Assembly: GCF_022230955.1 (NCBI RefSeq)
Contig: NZ_JAKKFI010000070.1
Location: forward strand, 1 to 41,793
Source of the DNA: Micromonospora cabrerizensis
GTDB lineage: Bacteria > Actinomycetota > Actinomycetes > Mycobacteriales > Micromonosporaceae
Length of the DNA: 41,793 nucleotides
Reading direction: 5' to 3'
The translations under genes were made by a program, and so were the position numbers. The notes below the pieces were generated by a model. That model saw nothing but the letters and a program-made list of their open reading frames with translations. It had not been told where the DNA came from and ran no database searches. Of this stretch, positions 1-8,126 are shown one piece after another (within the stretch, counting starts at the first letter, position 1; each line of letters opens with the position of its first letter).

Positions 1-171
1 GCCGGCCCGGCCCCGGTCTGCGTAGACCGGCACCCCGGCGGCGGAGAGCGCCAACACGTCCCGGTAGACGGTCCGCTCGGAAACCCCCAGCTCCCGCGCC
101 AGCCCACCCGCCGTCACCGACCCCCGCGCCTGCAACAACAGGAGCAGCGACATCAGTCGGGAGGCCCGCCC
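1..171 (-). other. N-terminal HTH of a YafY/WYL-type regulator (partial, 3' end off-window)
   Basis: The translation from about 171 downwards reads RASRLMSLLLLLQARG, then a winged-helix motif (LARELGVSERTVYRDVLALSAAGVPVY). This is the classic beginning of HTH_11/DeoR-like regulators that carry a C-terminal WYL domain; the rest lies beyond the window. A stand-alone start could be ATG at 153-151. A TGA at 155-153 in the neighbouring frame overlaps that ATG, which is what a normal gene junction would look like if the C-rich tract had a one-base error. Inserting one G in the G5 run near 169-173 would also bring the ATG at 179-177 into frame. Confidence 0.6.
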
Positions 172-1542
172 CCGCCCATCCTGGCCGCCCCCGCCCCACC
201 GCCCCCCGCCGCCCACCCGCCCCCTGCCGTACGCGGCGCCCCCCCCCGCCCCCCCGGCGTCGGCCCCCCCACCCGCCGCCCGCCGCACCGCCTCCGCGGC
301 GGCCACGCCGGGCGACGACGCCGGGCCCGCCGGCTCGGCGGCGCCCACGCCGGAGGCGTCACTCCAGCTGTCCCAGGCCTGGGCGCCCGAGGTGACCTCG
401 ACGCCCTGCACCACAGTGACGAAACCGGCGGTACGCGACAGGGTGTGCCGGGCGGCGCTGAGGTACAGCAGTTTCGCCCCCGCGCCCAGCTCCCCGGTCG
501 ACGGGGCGAACGGGGCCGCGAACGAGCCGAGCAGCGCCGCGCCGACACTGCCCAGCGTGGTGGCCTCGTCCACCGCTGGCGGGTCGAAGCGCACCAGGTC
601 ACCGGGCTTCAGGTCGGGGCGGCCCTTGAGGGTCAGCGTCCACGCCCGACGCCGCGGCGCGGCCGTGCCGCCGGCCTCGGTGGCCGCGTACGGGTCGGTG
701 TCCTGGCTGCCGTTCTCGGTGCAGGCGAGCAGGCCGGTGGCGAGTGTGAGGGGCTTGGGCTCCCCCTCCGGGTAGGGGATCGGCCGCTTGCCGACGTGCA
801 CGGTGCCGTCCCGGATCAGCAGCATTCCGCGCCCGTACGCGTTGAGCGACTGCTGCAACGCGCCGCCGATCCGTTCCAGCGCGGCGCGGTGCAGCAGGCC
901 GGCACCGAAGGTGACCCGCTCGTCGCCGGCCGCCTCGGTGGCGCCCCGGGTCATCGTGCCGTCCGGGTTGGCGCCCCAGGTGGCGATGTCCACTCTGGTG
1001 CGGTCGGCGACGGCCCGGATCGCGGCGCTGAAGGTCGCCGCCTCGAACCGCTCGGCGACCCGTTGACCGAGCCGGGCGTACGCCCGCTCGACGAGGGTCA
1101 GCTCGGTGTCGTAGGTCCGCTCGCCGGTGAGCCGGCGTACCTTCGTCACCCGCAGCACGGCGACCAGCGCCTGGGTCAGCTCGGCCGGCGTCGGGCCGGC
1201 GTTGACGCCCACCAGGTTGGTGAAGAACGCGCCGACGGAGGTGTTGGCGTCACGCCAGTACAGGTGCAGCTTCGCCACCAGCGGCGGTTGCCCCTCGGCG
1301 GTGCGCAGCGCGGCGAAGTGCTCGTCGATCAGCCCCTGCACGGTGATCGTGTACGCGCCGGGCCCCAACCCGTCGGGCAGCGCCGCGTCGATGGCCGCGT
1401 AGTAGTCGGCGCTGGACAGCGTGAGCGCCGCGTCCTGGCTCAGCCCGGTCGGGGTCTCCCGGTGGAAGGTCAGCGTCCACCCGGCGTCGTTGCCGACCGC
1501 GCCCTGGCGGACCTGACCGGTCTGGAACGGCGTGAGCGTCAT
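1..1542 (-). CDS. gpD/hub-like tail protein, in frame with a regulator HTH (3' partial)
   Basis: The frame opens with ATG at 1542-1540, overlapping the stop of the upstream gene (ATGA), and has no stop before the window edge (514 codons seen). Residues 1 to about 410 read as a folded protein. It has an early 'GWTLTFHRETP' and a late 'LKGRPDLKPGDLVRF', the kind of strand-turn-strand seen in baseplate hub proteins such as P2 gpD and gp27-like proteins. Its place directly after a gpU-like gene supports that reading. Residues about 412-463 are almost only Gly, Arg and Ala, from a run of G-rich codons (plus-strand C tracts at 182-299). From about residue 464 the frame reads as the start of a YafY/WYL-type regulator (RASRLMSLLLLLQ, then TAGGLARELGVSERTVYRDV). 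The hub assignment rests on synteny and short motifs. The fusion may be a sequencing artefact. Confidence 0.55.
   Translation of the reverse strand, partial: MTLTPFQTGQVRQGAVGNDAGWTLTFHRETPTGLSQDAALTLSSADYYAAIDAALPDGLGPGAYTITVQGLIDEHFAALRTAEGQPPLVAKLHLYWRDANTSVGAFFTNLVGVNAGPTPAELTQALVAVLRVTKVRRLTGERTYDTELTLVERAYARLGQRVAERFEAATFSAAIRAVADRTRVDIATWGANPDGTMTRGATEAAGDERVTFGAGLLHRAALERIGGALQQSLNAYGRGMLLIRDGTVHVGKRPIPYPEGEPKPLTLATGLLACTENGSQDTDPYAATEAGGTAAPRRRAWTLTLKGRPDLKPGDLVRFDPPAVDEATTLGSVGAALLGSFAAPFAPSTGELGAGAKLLYLSAARHTLSRTAGFVTVVQGVEVTSGAQAWDSWSDASGVGAAEPAGPASSPGVAAAEAVRRAAGGGADAGGAGGGAAYGRGRVGGGGRWGGGGQDGRGRASRLMSLLLLLQARGSVTAGGLARELGVSERTVYRDVLALSAAGVPVYADRGRAG
180..299. repeat. Low-complexity C-rich tract (plus strand)
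   Basis: About 120 bases consist almost wholly of C with scattered G, including a run of nine C at 239-247 followed after one G by seven more. Nothing else in the window looks like it. The strand asymmetry (C on plus, G on minus) is extreme and codon use becomes GGG/CGG/GGC only. It sits exactly at the join between the hub-like frame and the regulator HTH, so base-call or assembly error is a serious possibility. Confidence 0.8.
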
Positions 1543-2186
1543 CGCAGCACCCTCCGCAGCTTCTTGTCGAGCAGGTAGCGGTAGCGCAGCCGGCCGGGGC
1601 CCAGCTCGGATTCGACGCGCTGGGCGGGTGGGCGGCGACGCCAGACGAACTCGTTGATCGGCGGCGGCCCGAACTGGTCCGCCGCGCGGTCGGCGCGCCG
1701 CCAGGCCAGAGCGATGGACGAGCCGTAGTCGCCGGAGCCGCGTACCGTCCCGGCGTGCAGCAGCCAGCCGAGCACCACCACCTCGACGGCGATCGGGGTG
1801 GACCCGGTGGCGACCGACGGGCCGGCGTCGGGGCAGATCCGGCGCAGACCGGCGGCCAGCGGCACCGAGCCGAGGATCCGGGTGCCCTGGCGGACCACCA
1901 GTCGCAGCGGCACCCGGCCGACCAGTGCCGGTGGCGGGGGCACGGCCGGGGGCGCGGGTCGGGGTGCCAGGTCGTCGGCGGAGCTGCTGACCACCGCGAG
2001 GGGGTCGGTGTTCAGCCACTGCCGGGCCAGGCCGGTGGGCAGGATCAGCACCGCGTGGACACCGGCGCCCAGCTCGACGCGGTGCGGGAGGCCGGCGGTG
2101 AGGCCCTGCCGTACCTCGGTGAACCCGTCGGGCACCTCGACGGGTGTGTCCGGCAGCAGGTAGCGGTCGATCGGGAACGGTGGCAT
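1539..2186 (-). CDS. Hypothetical protein of the contractile-tail operon
   Basis: This 215-residue protein is not recognised. It overlaps both neighbours by four bases: its ATG shares bases with the gpU-like stop, and its own TGA lies in the hub-like start (ATGA both times), so it is translated as part of the tail operon. Residues about 75-90 are a Pro/Ala-rich hinge. The rest is mixed beta-rich sequence and the last 20 residues are strongly basic (RYRYLLDKKLRRVLR). In P2 a small LysM-like protein (gpX) acts near gpU and gpD, but I see no LysM motif here. A structural or adaptor role near the hub is inferred from position only. Confidence 0.75.
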   Translation of the reverse strand: MPPFPIDRYLLPDTPVEVPDGFTEVRQGLTAGLPHRVELGAGVHAVLILPTGLARQWLNTDPLAVVSSSADDLAPRPAPPAVPPPPALVGRVPLRLVVRQGTRILGSVPLAAGLRRICPDAGPSVATGSTPIAVEVVVLGWLLHAGTVRGSGDYGSSIALAWRRADRAADQFGPPPINEFVWRRRPPAQRVESELGPGRLRYRYLLDKKLRRVLR

Positions 2187-2683
2187 CAGTTTCCCAACCC
2201 GTCGGCGAGCGCGCCGACTCCGATGCTGGCCACGTCGAGCAGCTTGCCGAGCAGGCTGGGACGGGGCACGTGGACGAGGGTGATGGTGGTGTCCAGGACG
2301 TCGCGGCGGGCGGCGGACGCGTTGAAGGTCAGCGTCTGCACCTGCATGTCGGTGCGGATGGTCATCGAGGTGACCAGGATCAGCCCACCGAACTTCCCCC
2401 CGGAGTACGCCGCGAGGGCGGTGCCGCGTTTGCTCGCCTCGGCCATGGTCTCCAGGGCGAACTTCCAGGCGTAGCGCTCCGGCCCGACCAGCACCCCGGT
2501 CAGCGTGATGGTGTCGTCGTGGGTGGCCACGATGGCCTTGTGCGCGGTGGACCCGATCGGCGGCAGGTGGTAGGTCTGGGCCAGGGAGATGGCGGTGACG
2601 GCCCAGATCGGAATGGGCAGGATCCCGTCGCTGATGATCGCGGACGGCACCGTGCCGTACCGCATGAAACTGGTGCTGGCCAT
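2186..2683 (-). CDS. gpU-like tail protein
   Basis: This is a 165-residue protein starting at ATG 2683-2681, two bases after the stop of the preceding gene. The central stretch 'DTITLTGVLVGPERYAWKFALETMAEASKRGTALAAY' followed by short beta strands and a helix-poor tail resembles P2 gpU and similar distal-tail proteins. Those read TLxGxL, then a length of helix ending in a small-residue turn. Length matches (P2 gpU is about 159 residues), as does its place between the large tail protein and the hub-like gene. The assignment is by pattern and synteny and was not tested by a profile search. A reading frame extends much further upstream but only as shadow of the two preceding genes. Confidence 0.6.
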   Translation of the reverse strand: MASTSFMRYGTVPSAIISDGILPIPIWAVTAISLAQTYHLPPIGSTAHKAIVATHDDTITLTGVLVGPERYAWKFALETMAEASKRGTALAAYSGGKFGGLILVTSMTIRTDMQVQTLTFNASAARRDVLDTTITLVHVPRPSLLGKLLDVASIGVGALADGLGN

Positions 2684-2685
2684 GC

Positions 2686-4170
2686 TCAGCGCCCTCCGGT
2701 GGGTGGCAGCGGCACCGGCGGACCGGTGGGTTCGACGGCCAGGCCCAGGTCGCGCAGGGCCTGGGTGATCTCGCGGACCTCGCCGGCGGCGCTGGTGACC
2801 CGCAGCCGCAGCCGGCGGTCCTCCAGTGCGCGGCTGATCCGCGCGGGCCGGGTGGACGCCGAGCCCCGCCGGTTGATCCGGTCGATCTCGGCGGCGGCGT
2901 CCTCCATCCGGGAGATCGCGTCGACGATCCGCGGGTCCGGGGTGAAACCGGGGTCGTCGCGTTGCAGCCGGGCGATGGCGTCGCGGAAGTCGGCGGCGTC
3001 GCGGCGCAGGTTGGTGACGAGGTTGTCGGTGAGCGCGCTGACCCCGCTGACGCTGGAGGCCCGGTGCGACTTGTCGTCGATGAGCCACACCCAGCCGTCG
3101 TGGCCGATGCCGACCAGGTCGGTGCCGGCGACCTTGACGTTGGCGTCGGGGCCCTTGAGGAACAGCTCGATGCTGCTCAGCGAGAACGCGGCGCCGTACT
3201 CGCCGAGCACGCCCCGGCCGTAGGTGACCATGTCGTGGCGCAGGTACGCCCGGAAGCCGGGGCCGTCGTCGGCGCGGCCGCCCCGGTCGCGGAAGCGCCG
3301 CCACAGGGTCGTCAGGGCCTCCGGGTTGTGCAGGGCGAGCTGCTGGGTGAGCCAGACGTCGCCGCCCTCGACCACGGCCCGCAGGTGCGGGTCGGCGATG
3401 CGGCCCAGGGCTTCGGCCAGTCGTGCCTCGCTGACCTGCAGGCCGCGCGAGCGGGCCTTGCCGAGGTCGTCGACGGCGGTGCGCAGCCGGGCCAGTTCGT
3501 CGGGCGTGAGCCGGCCGCCGAGGCGGGTCTCCAGGTCCGCGATGGCCGCCAGCTTGCTGGCCCCGGACTCGGCGCCCACCGCGTGCCAGAGCGCCGTCGG
3601 TTCCAGCGCGGCGGCCCGGCGCAGCGCGGTCTTCTGGTCCTCCGGCAGGGCCCGGAACGCGGCGGCGACGATCTCGGTGGGCTCGGTGTGCCGCCCGGCC
3701 GCGCCGCCTCCGCCGGCTGAGTCGAACTCGCGCAGCAGCGAGTCGGCGTACACGGCGGAGTCGTCGGCCAACCGCAGCGGCGCGTCCCCGACGATGCCGT
3801 CGCGGGGTCGGCTCAGCTCCCGCATCTCCGTGTTGAGCTGGTCGAAGTACCCGGCGAGGGTGGCGACCCGCTCCCCCTCGGGCAGGGTGCCGCCCTCCAG
3901 CACGTGGTCGAGGATGGTGGCGATGTTGTCCCGCAGCACGGCGATGCGCTCCAGCCGGTCGACCGCGTTGTTCAGGTGCAGGTCGGCGACGTCGTCGATC
4001 ATGCTCCGGACGAGGTGCTCCAGCAGCCGTCGGGAGCGCACCTCGCCGGCCTCGCTGTGCGCGGCGACGGTCCGGATGAAGCGGCGCAGCCGCGGGTTCG
4101 CGTCGGCGGCGGCGTGCACGGCGGCGGCGTCCAGGAACCGGCCGGCACGGAACCGGCGTGGCCCGGTCAC
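2686..4170 (-). CDS. Tail-operon protein with PD-(D/E)XK-like nuclease signature (candidate effector)
   Basis: This is a 494-residue protein starting at GTG 4170, overlapping the stop of the 1,070-residue gene (GTGA). The first 300 residues are nearly all helical and charged, with a Gly linker at about 152-158. Residues about 345-370 read VAGTDLVGIG, then GWVWLIDDKSHR. Asp351 and the Asp365-x-Lys367 pair, 14 residues apart on two predicted beta strands, fit the PD-(D/E)XK core used by many restriction-like toxin domains, and an upstream Glu324 could be the helix acid. Helices follow (residues 385-475) and the C-terminus is Pro-rich. No phage tail protein I know has this layout. I infer a delivered or tail-associated nuclease. 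A non-catalytic structural protein is the alternative. Confidence 0.5.
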   Translation of the reverse strand: MTGPRRFRAGRFLDAAAVHAAADANPRLRRFIRTVAAHSEAGEVRSRRLLEHLVRSMIDDVADLHLNNAVDRLERIAVLRDNIATILDHVLEGGTLPEGERVATLAGYFDQLNTEMRELSRPRDGIVGDAPLRLADDSAVYADSLLREFDSAGGGGAAGRHTEPTEIVAAAFRALPEDQKTALRRAAALEPTALWHAVGAESGASKLAAIADLETRLGGRLTPDELARLRTAVDDLGKARSRGLQVSEARLAEALGRIADPHLRAVVEGGDVWLTQQLALHNPEALTTLWRRFRDRGGRADDGPGFRAYLRHDMVTYGRGVLGEYGAAFSLSSIELFLKGPDANVKVAGTDLVGIGHDGWVWLIDDKSHRASSVSGVSALTDNLVTNLRRDAADFRDAIARLQRDDPGFTPDPRIVDAISRMEDAAAEIDRINRRGSASTRPARISRALEDRRLRLRVTSAAGEVREITQALRDLGLAVEPTGPPVPLPPTGGR

Positions 4171-7100
4171 GGCCGGACCACCGGCACGCGCGGACCGGCG
4201 GCAGCGCCACCGGGCTGGGAGTCCAGCACCATGAGGATGAACCGGGCGCCCTCGGGGCCACCGACCGCGCCGCTGAGCATCGCCTCGCGCTCCACGTACG
4301 CGAGCACCGGCTCCATCAGCTTCTGCACGACCCGTTCCAGCACCTCGTTGAGCAGGATCTCGGTGAGGAAACCCTGGAGCAGGTCACGGGACGCGGCCTC
4401 GATGATCTGCCGGGTGACCCGCCGCACCACGTACCCTCGGGCGGCGCGCAGCCCGGCGCGGACGCCGAAGCGCAGGGCGACCCGGCCTCCGCGCACGGCC
4501 GCGCCGCCGATGGTGCCGGCCTCCGGGATGAGCGACAACGCCAGCCCGAGGTACGCGGCGAACAGCTCGACCTCGACCTCGGTGCGGGTGAGCACCAGCT
4601 CCGGGTCGAGCATCGCGGAGTAGAGGCGCTCGCGCTGGTGTGCGTGTGCCACGTCGACGGCGGCGACGGCCACCCCGACCACGAAGCCCAGCGGCGGGCA
4701 GAGCAGCGACAGCGCGATGATCCCCACCATGATGCCGAACGCGCTCAGCGCCTCCCGGCCCAGCTCGGTGGCGAACAGGTCGTCGACGCCGGTGGCGTAG
4801 TAGAGGTTGCCGCCGAAGAACTCGCCGATCTGCTGGTGGGTGACCAGGTGGATGCCCTGCAGAGCGAAGCGTCCACGGGGGATGGTCGCCGACGGGATGT
4901 GCTCGCTGATCCGGCTGGAGCGGAACGCGAACCGGGCGTCGGTGCGGGAGCGGCCGAGCATCTCGGTGTTGTTGCGCCGCATGTCCTGCAACACCCGCCA
5001 CAGCTCGTCGCGGATCGCCGACCGGTTGCCGGCGAAGCGGGCCAGCACGTCGGGCAGGTCGGTGATCTGCTTGACCAGCGGGTCGATGCCCTCGGCCTCG
5101 CCGCGTTGGATGACCAGCGCCTGCTCGATCTCCGCGAGGGTCCAGAGCACCGCGTGCGAGTCGCGGATCCGGGTGGTGCCGTCCCGTTCGACGATCTCGC
5201 CGGCCGCGCCGGGGCTGCTCAGGGCGGCCTCGGTGGCGAGGAACGCGGTGGAGATGGCGCGGGCGGCCCCGTACCAGGCGGTCGACGGGTTGGCCATGCT
5301 CACCGTGGCGAGGGTGCCGCCGCCGACGTCGGTGTGTTCGGCCGTCCACCGAACGGCCTCGTGGCGGCGCAGCCGCTCGCGCAGCCCCTGCAGCTCGGCG
5401 TAGTCGCTGAGCTGGGAGACGATCAACCGCTCGAAGATCGGCGCGTACTGGTCGAAGTGGGCGATCCGGGCGTCGATGCCGGTGCGCGAACTGAGCAGCA
5501 GTTGCACGAGCATCGCCTGGCTGCCGACGACGAAGAGCTGCCCGACCGCTCCCTTGATCGCACCACTGAGCGCCTGGACGAAGTGCAGGTTCCAGGACGC
5601 GGACGTGTCGATCCAGCCGCCCTGGATGCGGGCGAAGTGCTCGGGCTGGCTGTAGCGGCCCATCACCAGCTGGGCGAGGTGATCCAGGCGGGGCACGACC
5701 CCGGCCAGGTGGCGCAGGAACTGCACGGCGGGCGAGGCGACCGGCCGGAAGTCCAGCGGGCCGAGCCCTCCGGAGCCCTCCGGCACGGGCCGGGTGAACG
5801 CCTCGCGCTCCGAGGCGCCGACCAGCAGGCTGATCGCCGCCGCCCGGCCGCGCAGCATGGCGGCGGCCTGGAGGCAGAAGTTCGCCGGGTAGCGGCAGGC
5901 GTCGCCCATCTGGAGCCGGAACGCGATGTCGTCCATCAACCGGCGCAGCTCGTCGCCGTCCGGGCCGAGTGCGGCCAGCTCCGGTTCACCGTTGAACGGG
6001 GCGCAGGCCCGCATCTCGGAGTGTTCACCGGCGACGGCCGGAAACCGTCGACCCTCGACGCCGGGCGGGGCGCTGGGGCTGCTCGGGTCGAAGACGAACC
6101 CGCCCCGTCGGGCGCCGCCGCCGTCCCCACCGGTGCCACCGCCGCCCGGCCCGGTGCCGGTGCCGGTGGGGCCGCCGGGTCCGCCGCCGGTTCCCGGGCC
6201 GGTGCCACCGCCCACACCGGAGCCGCCACCGGTGCCCGTTCCCGGGCCGGTGCCGTCGCCGATGCCGCCGCCGGGGGGCGCGTTCGGGTCCGGTGGGGCC
6301 GCCGGGTGCTGCTCGACGCTGATCGGCAGGAGGTTGGCCGTACCGGTCCAGTGCAGGTTCTTGTCGGTCTCCTCGGTGCCCACCAGCAGCAGGGAGACCC
6401 CACCGATGCTGATCACGACGAGGCAGGTCGGCACCGCACCGCCCACCGAGGCGAGGATCGCGTCGACCCGACGGGTCACCTCGGCGTCGACGGCCCGCTC
6501 GATCTGCGCCTGGTACTCGTCCACACTGGTGGTCTCGCCGCGCGGCTGGGCGGTCCGCAACCGTTGCCGGATGTCGGCGCTGAGCTCCTCGTCCACCATC
6601 GCCACCAGGGCGCTCCGGTCGGCGACCAGCCGCCGCGCCACAGTGCCGGGCTGCGGGCTGGGCACCCGCTCCTCCACCTCGAAGTGCGGCTGCGGGGAGG
6701 CCCGCAACACCGTCTCGCCGAACCGCTCGAACGTGAGGACCGACCACGGGGTGGTGTTCACCATGACCGCCCAGACCGGGCGCCCGTCCGAGCCGATCAC
6801 CCGGGCGATCAGACCCTGCGGGGTGCCCGGCGGCAGACCGCCGTGCTGACGTACCGCCTCACGGCCCAGCTCGGCGAGGTGACTGGCCAGGTGGGTGGCC
6901 GGGCGCAGCAGCCACTGGTAGGTCACCGAGGGCGGCACGTCGCCGTCCACGGGCACCTCGGCGGCGTCACCACCCTCGTCATAGGACGGCACCCGGTAGA
7001 CGGCCAGCAGGTGCCGCATCCGCTGCGGGTCCCACACCTCGGCCGCCGGCCGGCTCAGCGGCGCGGCCACCCCGGCCGGTAGCCCCGGGTCCAGCCGCGC

Positions 7101-7379
7101 CGCAGTGATCACCTCGTCGATGCGCCGGCGCAGCCGGGCCTCGAAGGCCCGCCGGTCGTCCGGGGACACCCGCTCGCCGCCCGCGCCCGTCCAGCGGAAC
7201 ACCGGCGGGTTGGGGCGTACCTCCAGGTAGCCGCCGCGGGGCGCGACCACCTCGCGGCGGGAGCGTTCCAGCGCGCGGGCCAGGGCCGCGCCGAGCGCGG
7301 CCGTCACCGCCTCCGGCCGCTCGGTCACCGACCGGGCGTCCAGCCGGATCCGCACCGGCACGTGCACCGAGATGGCCAC
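4167..7379 (-). CDS. 1,070-residue tail-operon protein with Gly/Pro-rich linker
   Basis: The start is GTG 7379, directly after the 84-residue gene. Three parts are visible. Residues 1-355 are a mixed alpha/beta region ending in a hydrophobic strand pair (TCLVVISIGGVSLLLVG). Residues about 356-428 are a linker made almost only of Gly, Thr and Pro. Residues 430-1070 are a large helical region. In the last part, about 876-910 and 940-965 are hydrophobic enough to be membrane-inserting, followed by helices rich in Arg and Glu. By position it occupies the tape-measure slot of P2-like tails, but it lacks long coiled-coil repeats. It could be a pore-like or delivered protein, or a very divergent tape measure. 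No known family was recognised. Confidence 0.7.
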   Translation of the reverse strand: MAISVHVPVRIRLDARSVTERPEAVTAALGAALARALERSRREVVAPRGGYLEVRPNPPVFRWTGAGGERVSPDDRRAFEARLRRRIDEVITAARLDPGLPAGVAAPLSRPAAEVWDPQRMRHLLAVYRVPSYDEGGDAAEVPVDGDVPPSVTYQWLLRPATHLASHLAELGREAVRQHGGLPPGTPQGLIARVIGSDGRPVWAVMVNTTPWSVLTFERFGETVLRASPQPHFEVEERVPSPQPGTVARRLVADRSALVAMVDEELSADIRQRLRTAQPRGETTSVDEYQAQIERAVDAEVTRRVDAILASVGGAVPTCLVVISIGGVSLLLVGTEETDKNLHWTGTANLLPISVEQHPAAPPDPNAPPGGGIGDGTGPGTGTGGGSGVGGGTGPGTGGGPGGPTGTGTGPGGGGTGGDGGGARRGGFVFDPSSPSAPPGVEGRRFPAVAGEHSEMRACAPFNGEPELAALGPDGDELRRLMDDIAFRLQMGDACRYPANFCLQAAAMLRGRAAAISLLVGASEREAFTRPVPEGSGGLGPLDFRPVASPAVQFLRHLAGVVPRLDHLAQLVMGRYSQPEHFARIQGGWIDTSASWNLHFVQALSGAIKGAVGQLFVVGSQAMLVQLLLSSRTGIDARIAHFDQYAPIFERLIVSQLSDYAELQGLRERLRRHEAVRWTAEHTDVGGGTLATVSMANPSTAWYGAARAISTAFLATEAALSSPGAAGEIVERDGTTRIRDSHAVLWTLAEIEQALVIQRGEAEGIDPLVKQITDLPDVLARFAGNRSAIRDELWRVLQDMRRNNTEMLGRSRTDARFAFRSSRISEHIPSATIPRGRFALQGIHLVTHQQIGEFFGGNLYYATGVDDLFATELGREALSAFGIMVGIIALSLLCPPLGFVVGVAVAAVDVAHAHQRERLYSAMLDPELVLTRTEVEVELFAAYLGLALSLIPEAGTIGGAAVRGGRVALRFGVRAGLRAARGYVVRRVTRQIIEAASRDLLQGFLTEILLNEVLERVVQKLMEPVLAYVEREAMLSGAVGGPEGARFILMVLDSQPGGAAAGPRVPVVRP

Positions 7380-7381
7380 CG

Positions 7382-7636
7382 TCAGACCTGCCCGTCCAGG
7401 TGCTCGGCGAGGCGGGCCAGCGCGAGGTCGGCGAGCGCGTCGGCGTCGACCGCGCCGCCGGCCACGACCACCTCGATCTCCACCGGGAAGTGGTACGCGA
7501 TGACCGCGCGGTCGTCCTCGGCCACCTGCGCGGCCTCCGCCTCGCTGCCGGCGGCCGGCAGCACCAACTCACCCGCGTGCACCAGGGCCAGCCCGGTACG
7601 GGTGACCCGGGCGGCACGGCCAGCACCGGTCGTCAT
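7382..7636 (-). CDS. Small tail-operon protein (84 aa)
   Basis: The ATG at 7636 is preceded by a full GGAGG ribosome site. The protein is short and acidic, with a beta-rich first half and a C-terminal helix (ALADLALARLAEHL). It lies between the tube-like gene and the giant protein, which is where P2 has gene E (about 90 residues, a tape-measure chaperone or assembly factor). I see no sequence motif that proves this. The large number of Ala and Asp and the lack of a signal peptide point to a cytoplasmic assembly role. Confidence 0.6.
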   Translation of the reverse strand: MTTGAGRAARVTRTGLALVHAGELVLPAAGSEAEAAQVAEDDRAVIAYHFPVEIEVVVAGGAVDADALADLALARLAEHLDGQV

Positions 7637-7680
7637 CTGCTACCTCCGGTTGATCGTCGGCGGGCTGTCGTCCTGCCCGG

Positions 7681-8109
7681 TCAGGGCAGCACGGACTGGT
7701 CGCCGGTCTTCGGGTCGACGGTGGCGGCCAGGCTGAAGCCGCTGAAGGTCGCGGCCGGGGCGCCGGAGATGGTGGCGGTGGTCGGCGTGGCGCTGGTGAT
7801 CATGCAGTCGCGCAGGACGAAGGACGAGAACGCCCAGTCGTCACCGGTGTGCTCCAGCAGCGCGATGTCGAACAGGTCGCCGTCGAGGGCCAGCTTGGTG
7901 AGCCGGCCGGCGACGTCCCCGATCGCCTTGACGGTCATCGTGAAGTTCATCGACACCGGCGCGTGGATGACACCCAGGTGGGTGACCTCGCACGAGTGCA
8001 GGGCCTCGACGTTGAGCGAGAAGGACGGGCTGAACGAGTCGATGGGGCTGATCAGCACCGTCTCGGTGCCCTTGGTGTACTGCACCGCGAGGCGGGTCTT
8101 CCACTCCAT
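7681..8109 (-). CDS. Contractile tail tube-like protein
   Basis: This is a 142-residue protein, ATG at 8109 with GGAGG six bases upstream, 17 bases after the sheath stop. It is predicted to be almost all beta: ISPIDSFSPSFSLNVEALHS, then VSMNFTMTVKAIGDVAGRLTKLALDG, then a helix, then VLRDCMITSATPTTATISG and a closing strand. This is the size and fold expected of a P2 FII/Hcp-like inner tube subunit. Lying directly after the sheath gene is the standard arrangement. The call is mainly from position and secondary structure. Confidence 0.65.
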   Translation of the reverse strand: MEWKTRLAVQYTKGTETVLISPIDSFSPSFSLNVEALHSCEVTHLGVIHAPVSMNFTMTVKAIGDVAGRLTKLALDGDLFDIALLEHTGDDWAFSSFVLRDCMITSATPTTATISGAPAATFSGFSLAATVDPKTGDQSVLP

Positions 8110-8126
8110 GGTCTGGTTCCTCCGGG

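Noticed and set aside
2186..4261. Long minus-strand frame extending the gpU-like gene upstream to 691 codons
   Set aside because: The first 525 residues are Arg/Pro/Ala-rich out-of-frame sequence of the 494-residue gene. The real start is ATG 2683 two bases after the previous stop.
4158..7082. 974-codon plus-strand frame opposite the giant tail protein
   Set aside because: It is biased in composition (His, Arg, Gly, Gln), has no domain signature and is the complement of a gene that is translationally coupled on both sides.
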